DNA of 23,965 nt from Azoarcus sp. (lineage in GTDB: Bacteria > Pseudomonadota > Gammaproteobacteria > Burkholderiales > Rhodocyclaceae): contig JAIRLA010000190.1 in the NCBI GenBank assembly GCA_031259795.1, forward strand, positions 1-23,965, in the 5' to 3' direction. The notes below the pieces were generated by a model. The model saw only the letters and a list, made by a program, of their open reading frames with translations. It searched no databases and had not been told where the DNA came from. This document shows positions 1-5,747 of the stretch, piece by piece (position 1 is the first letter of the stretch; each line of letters begins with the position of its first letter). Both the position numbers and the translations under genes were made by a program.

Positions 1-2
1 GT

Positions 3-989
3 GAGGAATTAAAGAATAGTTCAATAGTTGTCTGTCAGGGGCGGCATGGTTGGGATGATTATTTACTGCTTTATCATTACGATTCGACGCAAGAAGTCGA
101 TGAAATATCGAAACCAGTAAATTGGAGAAAATTTGTCATCCAGTTACATAAGAATGTTTTGGGAGACAGGTTTTATCATGCTGTCAACATGCTTGAGGGT
201 TTCCTCAATGAGAAGGAGGTCTCGTTACAGAGTACGATAAAGGATACTCCCATAACTTATGCTGAAATACGATTTGATTCATTTGATATAAAGCGGTCGT
301 GGTATCGCTTGAAAAAGCAAATTTTGAAAAATACCCCGTTAGGTAATATATTGAGACATGGGGCTGTCGTCATTTGCCAAGGAAATTATAAGTGGGATGA
401 CTATTTGTTATTTCACCACTATCACCAAGAAGAAATGCCGGATGAAAGTTTAAGGTTTCTTAGAAAAGAAGATGATGTTTTTGATATTATATTCCGGCTT
501 GAAGATGAGGGTTTTCTCTCTGAAGCCCTTGGTCTGATGTTGACAGATAAAAAAAATATCCGTGATATTTATGCGGATGATGTTAATCGCGCATGGTATG
601 TCGTTGGTTGTTTATACAATAAATGCGGGATCTATAAAAAAGCAATCGATGCATTTCATAAATCCCTTAAAATATGGCCAAAGGATATCGCGGCATTGAG
701 AGCACTGGGTGATTGTTATGCTGACCTTAATCTCCCTAAAATTGCCGAGCGCTACTATCGGAAAGCAATTCGGTTATATTCGTTGAGGCCAATCCCTAAA
801 GAGCCTAAGATCATGATAATGAAAATTCGCTATGGTCTTGGTAAAGTGTTGTACAAACAGGGGAAGTTTTCTGGTGCTATTTGTGAATATAGGAAAATAC
901 CGCGTAATTTTTATTCAGTTTGGGAAAAAGCTCATAGTGATATTGTAGCAGTGCATAAGGCTCTAAGTATTCTTGCGAGACTGGCTTGA
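3..989 (+). CDS. TPR-containing protein with duplicated CQG/WDDYLL module, 5' end outside window
   Basis: The frame is open from base 3 to a TGA at 987-989 with no stop, so the gene is cut by the left edge. About 328 residues are visible; a TTG at 159 is possible but unlikely as the start. A module is present twice, about 114 residues apart: VVCQG followed by WDDYLLLYHY (from about base 27) and VVICQG followed by WDDYLLFHHY (from about base 369). After it come TPR-like helices such as RAWYVVGCLYNKCGIYKKAI and AALRALGDCYADLNLPKIAE, which suggest protein-protein binding. I see no signal peptide or membrane segment in the visible part. The gene is visibly AT-richer than the cell wall cluster, consistent with transfer. 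The family of the duplicated module is not recognised, and no function is proposed beyond a TPR scaffold role. Confidence 0.75.
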   Translation, partial: EELKNSSIVVCQGRHGWDDYLLLYHYDSTQEVDEISKPVNWRKFVIQLHKNVLGDRFYHAVNMLEGFLNEKEVSLQSTIKDTPITYAEIRFDSFDIKRSWYRLKKQILKNTPLGNILRHGAVVICQGNYKWDDYLLFHHYHQEEMPDESLRFLRKEDDVFDIIFRLEDEGFLSEALGLMLTDKKNIRDIYADDVNRAWYVVGCLYNKCGIYKKAIDAFHKSLKIWPKDIAALRALGDCYADLNLPKIAERYYRKAIRLYSLRPIPKEPKIMIMKIRYGLGKVLYKQGKFSGAICEYRKIPRNFYSVWEKAHSDIVAVHKALSILARLA

Positions 990-1133
990 AGCTCACTTCT
1001 GAAATTGCTTTATAACGAGGTCTGTCAACCAGACAGTGTAATGTCCCCATATCAGAGCGCAGCCAGAGGTACGCGCCCTTCGCCGAACATCAACTGGAAA
1101 CTTCGCAAAGCGGGTTTCCCACAGGAGCCCCTC

Positions 1134-1625
1134 ATGAAAACCAACCGCCACCAAACCGCCATCCCGCAAGAAACCATCACCCAAATCAACACCCAAATCG
1201 GTGCCATTTCCGCCCAGATCGCCCCCCACGCCATCATCCTTACCGCGCAGGAGCGCCGCGACATCCTGAAAATGGGCGACAAAAGCCTTGCCTTCGTCCG
1301 CAAGGCCCACGAATACGCCCACAGCCATCCGGCGCTGGTACCGGGCTATATGGATCTGGCCGATTTCGACATCGACTTCGCCGACGCCAATAACCTCCTG
1401 GGCCTGCTCAGCCGTCTCAAGGAATTGGCGCAACAGATCGAAGACACCGCGATGATCGCCGGTAGCGAAGCCTTCGAGGCGGCCCTGGCGTTCTACAGCA
1501 ACGTCCGCGAAGCGGCGCGGCGCAACATCTCCGGCGCGGAAATCGTCAGCGCGGAATTGAAAGAACGCTATCCCGGCAAGAAACGCGGCAAGAGCGCTCC
1601 GGAAGACAAAACGGAAAGCCAATAA
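1134..1625 (+). CDS. uncharacterised 163-aa protein of a small multicopy-type family
   Basis: The ATG at 1134 is preceded by an AGGAG about 8 nt upstream. The frame could extend to a TTG at 1005, but that stretch lacks a ribosome site and is not protein-like. The protein begins MKTNRHQTAIPQETI and is mostly helical. It carries a LKMGDKSLAFVRKAHEYA stretch, then VPGYMDLADFDIDFADANN, then DTAMIAGSEAFEAALAFYSNVREAA, and ends in a Lys-rich tail. From memory, this layout (a KMGDKS-like motif, a fixed aspartate-rich middle, then an AGSEAY-like motif) matches a family of about 150-aa hypothetical proteins found, often in several copies, in Bacteroidota, filamentous bacteria and some Proteobacteria. 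No function is known to me. It lies alone between an AT-rich gene and a repeat array. I see no signal peptide. Confidence 0.7.
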   Translation: MKTNRHQTAIPQETITQINTQIGAISAQIAPHAIILTAQERRDILKMGDKSLAFVRKAHEYAHSHPALVPGYMDLADFDIDFADANNLLGLLSRLKELAQQIEDTAMIAGSEAFEAALAFYSNVREAARRNISGAEIVSAELKERYPGKKRGKSAPEDKTESQ

Positions 1626-1679
1626 CCCCGCCAGACCACTTCCAGAAGACCGCCGTTGCTCTTGCGGAGGGAGATATTG

Positions 1680-2093
1680 CAGTGCCCGAGCCTGCAACGC
1701 ACAGTCGGCGCACTGCGTGCATGCGGTTCTCCGCCCCTCGCGTGCGGCACATTGCCGCGAGCGTGCAGTTCATGTGCCGAGCGCGTGCAGTCCATGGACT
1801 GCAATGTTGTGGTTCATGGACTGCAAGGTTTCAGTCCGGCAGCTTCTCGCGCGCAGTTCCTGTGCTGTGAAATTGCATGCGGTCACCGCACGCTCGCGGC
1901 TGGCAGGTGCGACATTGCGGTTCGGCAAGTGAAACAGCGAGGCTCGATGAGTGAAACAGCGAAGCTCGACAGGTGAAACGCCGAAGCTCGACAAGTGAAA
2001 TGCCGAAGCGCGGAGGTGCGAACCCGAGGCCGGGAAGTGCAACAGCGAAGCCCGGCAAATGGAACACCAAGCTTCGGCGAGTTCAACGCCGAA
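1680..2093. repeat. degenerate 22-bp tandem repeat array, about 18-19 units
   Basis: The clearest units start at 1920, 1942, 1964 and 1986, each exactly 22 bp, with the pattern gctcgac-aagtgaaac-gccgaa. They are followed by 21-23-bp units starting at 2008, 2029, 2050 and 2071. Going upstream the same 22-bp register continues in a more diverged subtype, with units at 1744, 1766, 1788, 1810, 1832, 1854, 1876 and 1898, several opening with cagttcatg or cagtccatg. The 12-mer catggactgcaa occurs at 1793 and 1815, exactly 22 bp apart. A perfect 16-bp palindrome sits at 1787-1802. Short reading frames here are periodic shadows of the repeat and do not look like genes. The limits are approximate. Confidence 0.75.
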
Positions 2094-2352
2094 GCGCGCG
2101 GGCTGGCGAAACCGCCTCGCTGCCAGTGTGCATATCCCCGCAAAGCGCTATGATGCGGCATCGTCCAAGGATCGCCGCCGCCTGATGAAGCAAACCGCTT
2201 GCTGCACCGAACGCCGTCCTTGCCAGCTGCTTCCCGCCTGTCCGCGCGGAAGAATTCCTGCTCGACCACGTGCGCAGACAAAGACCACCTACCCGGACGG
2301 CACCAGACGCCAGGGAGCGTGCATGCCAATGTCTTTGCATTGGGCATGAAAG
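2094..2352. other. gene-free stretch with an imperfect hairpin and a short direct repeat
   Basis: No convincing gene is visible. An imperfect inverted repeat lies at 2322-2348 (arms catgccaatg and cattgggcatg, 6-nt loop, one bulge) just before the next gene. It is not followed by a T-run, so it is not a standard terminator. The segment 2191-2214 is matched at 19 of 24 positions by 2367-2390, which lies inside the 5' end of the next gene. Both copies follow a gatgaag. Confidence 0.5.
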
Positions 2353-2661
2353 ATGAAGCCTTTGCCCAAACGGCTTGTTGCACGGAGCGTCGAATATTAT
2401 TCGGAGTATGACGAGGATCAGTTCTTCGGCTGGTTAGAGAGGATACCTTGTGTTGCAGGTTGTCGTGGCGAAAAAATAGATTTGTTTATTGACCTGCATG
2501 ATGGTGAGGTTGATGATGAATCGCTGCGTGAATTGTTAGCGTTATTTAACTGTTACAACGTTGATATGTCGCAACTTGCGATACTTGAGTCGTCGTCGAA
2601 TCGGCAATGGTTTAGAGAGCCGCAGGCTTATTGGTATGCTAAGGTTTTTGAGGATAAGTGA
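2353..2661 (+). CDS. small acidic protein, possible immunity-type protein
   Basis: 102 residues. The core runs from SVEYYSEYDEDQFFGWLE through IPCVAGCRGEKIDLFIDL and LRELLALFNCYNVDMSQLA to a C-terminal YWYAKVFEDK. I recall similar small stand-alone proteins that open near Y-SEYDE-FF-WL and end YW-VF, occurring singly and near polymorphic-toxin loci. The immunity role is inference from that memory, not shown by the sequence. The first 11 residues (MKPLPKRLVAR) lie partly on a sequence repeated at 2191 and may not belong to the ancestral protein; a TTG at 2362 is an alternative start. The stop overlaps the next gene's GTG (GTGA), so the two are probably translated together. Base composition is clearly lower in GC than the dcw genes. 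Confidence 0.65.
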   Translation: MKPLPKRLVARSVEYYSEYDEDQFFGWLERIPCVAGCRGEKIDLFIDLHDGEVDDESLRELLALFNCYNVDMSQLAILESSSNRQWFREPQAYWYAKVFEDK

Positions 2662-3101
2662 ATCAAGTGGAAAATCCATGCGGCCTGCACATCGGATTTG
2701 TGGATTTTGCAGTCCCGACGCTTTTGCTGCTTGGTGAGCCGAGTTCATTCAATTGGCTAGCTGATCAGATCGCAAAACGACAAACGATTGAATTAAAGGG
2801 TGCATTGAGCGAGGGTGCGTTGAGCGAGCAAATTGCCAGTCTAATACTCCTTCCTGTAAAGCAGGAAGGAGGGCTATCTAGAATGGGATCAACTCTCGAA
2901 TGGCGGATGATAGAAAGTGAGGCGAACGCTATTATTCAACAGCTTCGTGGACTTGCTGTCAGTGAATTGCCTGCACATGCTTATTTGGATCCAATAAACA
3001 ATATGTCACGCCTACAGGTCATGGCGTCCCACGGAGAATATAATTACAAACTGATATTTCGTGATGCACTGCAAGCAAATATGGCCCGGAGCAAAAGGTA
3101 G
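2658..3101 (+). CDS. hypothetical protein, possibly Imm32-like, translationally coupled to the previous gene
   Basis: 147 residues starting at a GTG that overlaps the preceding TGA by 4 nt. The layout is LHIGFVDFAVPTLLLLGEP then FNWLADQIAKR, a middle LILLPV strand, WRMIESEANAIIQQLRGLA, and a C-terminal PAHAYLDPINNMSRLQVMAS. Alternating strand, helix and strand, with a late H-x-LD motif, is reminiscent of immunity proteins of the Imm32 type. This is a weak, memory-based resemblance. A 15-bp tandem duplication (2799-2813 and 2814-2828) gives the peptide GALSEGALSE. A perfect 10-bp stem with a 5-nt loop lies inside the coding sequence at 2847-2871. No toxin gene is present beside the pair in this window. 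AT-richer than the core cluster, so probably acquired. Confidence 0.6.
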   Translation: MNQVENPCGLHIGFVDFAVPTLLLLGEPSSFNWLADQIAKRQTIELKGALSEGALSEQIASLILLPVKQEGGLSRMGSTLEWRMIESEANAIIQQLRGLAVSELPAHAYLDPINNMSRLQVMASHGEYNYKLIFRDALQANMARSKR

Positions 3102-3181
3102 GTTGGATAAGCGAAGCACAGTGTCCGGCTATCCTATGCCACGAGGTCCCCTACGGGGGCGAGGGGAATTCTTTGGTGGGA

Positions 3182-3217
3182 CTCGTCATTGCAAGGGCCG
3201 CAGGCCCGCGGCAATCC
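3182..3217 (+). repeat. 37-bp palindromic repeat, diverged copy
   Basis: Begins ctcgtcattgcaagg and ends gcggcaatcc. The outer attgc/gcaat inverted pair is kept, but the centre differs from the copies at 4477, 4801 and 23751. Confidence 0.6.
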
Positions 3218-3266
3218 GCACGGCCTTGCAGGTTGCCGTGACGCTTCGGAAAGTGGAACCGCCACA

Positions 3267-3303
3267 TGGATTGCCACGGCGCTGCGCGCCTCGCAATGAC
3301 GAG
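3267..3303 (-). repeat. 37-bp palindromic repeat, inverted copy
   Basis: Reads tggattgcc to cctcgcaatgacgag on the + strand, so it is inverted relative to the copies at 3182 and 4801. It is the same element as 4477-4513 and 23751-23787, with a changed centre. Confidence 0.7.
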
Positions 3304-3465
3304 GCGGGCGGCTTTTATATTGGGACGAAAGTGTTCTTCAGAGCCTATTCCACCAGGAATTTATTCCGGAATCCGCAATTGCCCCCGCGCCCGTAACCTG
3401 GGACCCTGTCCGGCATGGATCGAACGTGGATCAAGGGCATTCCCCGCCGGGTGAGATCGGCGTCT

Positions 3466-3723
3466 GGACAAGCGCTATGATGAAATGCGCGCCATCGTCC
3501 GGGAGTTTGGCTTTGCCGCACATCTTCGCGCGAGGCGAGGAGGCCAAAGCCATCACAGGGAGGAAGCCGGGTTCAGGGCGCGGCGCTGGGTGGTCGACGC
3601 GCGCATGGCTGGATGAATCGCTTTCGCCGAATACTTGTTCGTTGGGAGAGCTTCCCGGGACGTTCATGGCTATGTCGCGTTTTATTTGTGGCATTATTGT
3701 CTGGCGGGCGATGGGGCTGTTGG
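3466..3723 (+). pseudogene. IS5-family transposase, C-terminal remnant with frameshifts
   Basis: Conserved C-terminal transposase blocks appear in order but in different frames. DKRYDEMRAIVREFGFAAHL (from 3467) is followed by ARGEEAKAIT in another frame, then EAGFRARRWVVDARM, then WMNRFRRILVRWESFPG, then FMAMSRFICGIIVWRAMGLL. Intact relatives read roughly RARGEEAK-(about 10 residues)-RRWVVERTHSWMNRFRRIL-RWEK, then CGIIVWRA. The catalytic glutamate region (VVERTHSW in intact relatives) is altered to VVDARMAGW and interrupted by a stop. At least three frame changes show that the copy is dead. The N-terminal two thirds, including the first two catalytic aspartates, are missing. I could not find terminal inverted repeats. 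The family assignment rests on my memory of the IS5 C-terminal motif. Confidence 0.75.
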
Positions 3724-3842
3724 AATGGGTTCTTGTTCATGTCCTGACAGGTCGATCGCGCTTTTTTACCGGGGGCCGATTTTCGGGGTTCAGTGACTTT
3801 GCGGGAAGCGGAATGGCGGCAAACCCGGAGTAGAGTGGGAAC

Positions 3843-4346
3843 ATGAGAGTAAAAATGGCGGCGGCGGTCTTTGCGCTCCTGTACGTGGCGGCCAGTATTT
3901 ATTTTCTGCAATACAGCGGCGGCGGATCGGGCGCGGAGCAGGACGCCGAGTCCGTGCTTGCGGAAACAGACGGTGAAATCGACCTCGACGAGTTGCCCCT
4001 GTGGCAGGCCATCAAACAAGAGCGGGGCGGCGGCGGTCTGGCGCTGGTGACTTTTGAAGATCCGAACTGTCCATACTGCGCCGAGTTGGACGAAAAACTG
4101 GCGCGTCTCGACAATGCGACCATTTATACCTTCCTGCTGCCCGTCCTGTCCGAAGATTCAGAATTGAAATCACGCCAGATCTGGTGCGCGCACGACCGGG
4201 CGGCGGCCTGGAACGACTGGATGCTGAAACATCGGGCGCCTTCCGGCGCGGGCGACTGCGACACCTCAGCGCTCGACGGAAATCTGAAAATAGCCAGGGA
4301 ATTGGGTATCCAGAGCGTGCCCTATCTATTGCACGCGAAAAAATAA
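3843..4346 (+). CDS. DsbC/DsbG-like thiol:disulfide protein, C-terminus probably truncated
   Basis: 167 residues. An N-terminal hydrophobic segment (about residues 4-23) should act as a membrane anchor or uncleaved signal and place the domain in the periplasm. The thioredoxin-fold part has the active site DPNCPYC (Cys76, Cys79), the second DsbC-type cysteine pair (IWC at 115 and the C of DCDTSALD at 139), and the cis-proline loop GIQSVP (Pro160). The usual N-terminal dimerisation domain of DsbC is absent, leaving only about 50 residues of linker. Seven residues after the cis-proline the frame stops, where homologues continue with a strand and helix. An A6 run at 4338-4343 precedes the stop; one extra A would continue the frame as AKKITGVAVL to 4456. 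It may therefore be frameshifted or decayed by the repeats next to it. Confidence 0.75.
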   Translation: MRVKMAAAVFALLYVAASIYFLQYSGGGSGAEQDAESVLAETDGEIDLDELPLWQAIKQERGGGGLALVTFEDPNCPYCAELDEKLARLDNATIYTFLLPVLSEDSELKSRQIWCAHDRAAAWNDWMLKHRAPSGAGDCDTSALDGNLKIARELGIQSVPYLLHAKK

Positions 4347-4476
4347 CCGGCGTCGCTGTGCTATGTGCGCTTCGCCATCTCCACCCTTTTCGTGAAGGAA
4401 GAATGACGAGTATATGGCCTGTTCCGTTGGCGCGTAATTGGAATCTATTCCAATAGACCCGCCTTGAACTGCTGCA

Positions 4477-4513
4477 TGGATTGCCGCGTCGCTTCGTTCC
4501 TCGCAATGACGAG
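4477..4513 (-). repeat. 37-bp palindromic repeat
   Basis: Reads tggattgccgcgtcgc to cctcgcaatgacgag. It matches the reverse complement of 4801-4837 at most positions and overlaps the outer end of the long inverted repeat. Confidence 0.8.
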
Positions 4514-4784
4514 TTCTTCCGATGGACTCCCCTCCCCCGCTTGCGGGGGAGGGTGGCCCGTCAGGGCCGGGAGAGGGCTTCGTTCCATCCGGCGCATAGC
4601 GCCGCTGGATAAAAAGGGGGAGGAAGAAATGGGAGGCTTGTCTACGCCCCACCGCAAAGAAAACAGCGTCGCTTCGCTCCGTATAGAAGGAAACCCTCTC
4701 CCGGCCTTCGGCCACCCTCCCCCGCAAGCGGGGGAGGGGAATCCATCGGACGGGGGGAATCCATCGGAAGAACTCGTCATCGCG
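4501..4784. repeat. long inverted repeat, MITE-like
   Basis: The left arm 4501-4577 is nearly the reverse complement of the right arm 4694-4784. Each arm contains its own strong hairpin (4531-4552 and 4716-4737, 10-bp stems of cctcccccgc with a 2-nt centre). The right arm is longer because of an 18-bp tandem duplication, with ggggaatccatcgga at 4736 and again at 4754. The roughly 116-bp centre carries no gene. A partial copy of the arm lies at 23829-23850. Confidence 0.8.
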
Positions 4785-4800
4785 AAAGCCCTTCCCCCAC

Positions 4801-4868
4801 CTCGTCATTGCGAGGAGCGTAGCGACGCGGCAATCCAGCGCGTTCCACCCGGCGCGCAGCGCCGCTGA
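4801..4868 (+). repeat. 37-bp palindromic repeat plus tail module
   Basis: The 37-bp element (4801-4837) is followed by a tail, cgttccaccc then ggcgcgcagcgccgctgat (4841-4868). The same two modules occur together in reverse orientation at 23719-23787, and the tail alone at 4581-4610. This shows a two-part dispersed element. Confidence 0.75.
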
Positions 4869-5054
4869 TCAAAAAAGGAGACGAAGGAACGGGACGCCTG
4901 CCGTGACCATGGCAATCCGGAAATCATGGACAGGTTCCGGGTGTAAACCACACGGTTTTTCCGCGCGCACCTGCCGTGTTCCGCCCGTTTTCCCCCGGCG
5001 CGCCCTCGCGCGCATGCCCCCGGCGCGATTTCTCCCACTTTTTCCCACCGCTTC

Positions 5055-5198
5055 GCAATTATTATCAATGTTGATGTTTGCTCTCAAGAGTTCGTTATAT
5101 TTTATTGATTTCTATATATTTATACTGTTTGCGTGAAGAATGTATGGATGTCTGCTCCAAAAATAGTTTCCATTTTCTCCAAATATGGTCGACAATTA
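5055..5198 (+). promoter_or_regulatory. AT-rich promoter region of the dcw operon
   Basis: A sharp switch to AT-rich sequence after GC-rich repeat DNA marks the likely promoter of mraZ. A TTGATG at 5071 lies about 18 nt before a TTATAT/TATATT. A TATACT is present at 5121-5126 but has no good -35 at normal spacing. The exact start cannot be chosen from sequence alone. Confidence 0.45.
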
Positions 5199-5243
5199 GG
5201 GTTCTGGCGGGTCAGACAGTAGGTTTTGATGGGTTTTAGTGGT
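5199..5243 (+). promoter_or_regulatory. candidate MraZ-binding repeats
   Basis: G-runs recur about every 10 bp: ggg at 5199 and 5209, gg at 5222, ggg at 5231 and gg at 5241, upstream of the mraZ start at 5276. MraZ in other bacteria binds several direct TGGGN repeats spaced 5 nt apart (10-bp period) in its own promoter. The match here is to that pattern and not exact in sequence. Confidence 0.45.
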
Positions 5244-5275
5244 GCAAAGTGCACCGGGTGCGGGCAGGAAGAACA

Positions 5276-5737
5276 ATGCTCCAGAATGTCCAGGGAAGCA
5301 CAGCGCTTAATCTCGATGCCAAGGGACGCCTTGCGGTCCCGGCCAAGCATCGCGACAGCGCGGGCGATGGGCGCGTGGTTATCACCGCCCATCCGCACGG
5401 CTGCCTGGTCATTTATTCCGTGCCGGAATGGGAGCCGATCCGCGATCAAATCCTGCGCGCGCCCAGCCTCGATTCCCGTTCGGCGTCGTTGAAGCGTTTG
5501 TTCATCGGTTATGCCCAGGAGGAGACGCTCGACAGCGTGGGCCGGGTGCTGATCGCCCCGTCGCAACGGCAATTCGCCAAACTCGAAAAAAAAGTCTGGC
5601 TGATCGGCCAGGTGACGCATTTCGAGCTGTGGTCCGACGCGGGCTGGGAACAGCAGTTGAAGGCCATGGAGAAACTGGCCCGGCCGGAAGAGGAAGGCGG
5701 CGGCGTGCCTCCCGGTTTCGAGAATCTTGTCCTGTGA
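5276..5737 (+). CDS. mraZ: transcriptional regulator MraZ
   Basis: 153 residues, normal for the family. MraZ is a DNA-binding repressor of the dcw operon that forms a ring oligomer. Two AbrB/SpoVT-like repeats are visible: [17 protein letters not shown] near residues 10-26 and [14 protein letters not shown] in the second half, which are the signature DxxGR motifs of the family. The ATG at 5276 was chosen over a GTG at 5249 because it follows an AGGAAG ribosome site by about 7 nt and gives the usual short N-terminus before [12 protein letters not shown]. It is the first gene of the cluster, 10 nt before rsmH. Upstream G-run repeats suggest autoregulation. Confidence 0.95.
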   Translation: MLQNVQGSTALNLDAKGRLAVPAKHRDSAGDGRVVITAHPHGCLVIYSVPEWEPIRDQILRAPSLDSRSASLKRLFIGYAQEETLDSVGRVLIAPSQRQFAKLEKKVWLIGQVTHFELWSDAGWEQQLKAMEKLARPEEEGGGVPPGFENLVL

Positions 5738-5747
5738 GGGGGTGGCC

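Larger units (their letters stand above)
3102..3465. other. gene-free repeat-bearing stretch
   Basis: No gene is supported. It contains a gataag/ctatc inverted pair near 3113-3137, a G/C hairpin-like stretch near 3142-3170 resembling a decayed form of the hairpin at 4531-4552, and two copies of the 37-bp palindromic element in opposite orientations (3182-3217 and 3267-3303). The 3304-3465 part holds nothing I can identify, except that its end may belong to the transposase remnant that follows. Confidence 0.5.
4347..5050. other. gene-free repeat cluster upstream of the dcw operon
   Basis: No gene is supported; reading frames here run through repeats on both strands. It holds a perfect attggaat/attccaat palindrome (4437-4454), two 37-bp palindromes, a long inverted repeat (4501-4784), and two copies of a tail motif cgttccaycc-ggcgc-agcgccgct (4581-4610 and 4841-4868). 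The stretch 4869-5050 is GC-rich, with a ccggaa/ttccgg inverted pair near 4917-4940, and otherwise shows nothing recognisable. Confidence 0.6.

Noticed and set aside
993..1697. 234-codon minus-strand frame
   Set aside because: It lies opposite the better supported 1134-1625 gene and its composition is that of an antisense shadow of GC-rich codons.
1656..2185. Several short frames on both strands in the 22-bp array
   Set aside because: Their peptides mirror the repeat period (22 bp is not a multiple of 3, so the pattern drifts through frames) and they lack ribosome sites.
2322..2348. Hairpin as a terminator
   Set aside because: The stem is imperfect and no T-run follows; it ends just before the ATG of the next gene.
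3426..3833. 135-codon open frame on the + strand
   Set aside because: Only parts of it (ARGEEAKAIT and GIIVWRAMGLL) match transposase; the other transposase blocks are in other frames, so it is a fragment of a dead IS and not a gene.
4326..4868. Frames of 111-160 codons on both strands
   Set aside because: They run through the inverted repeat and palindromes; peptides such as SPACGGG and HCEERSDAAI are the usual artefacts of translating these repeats.
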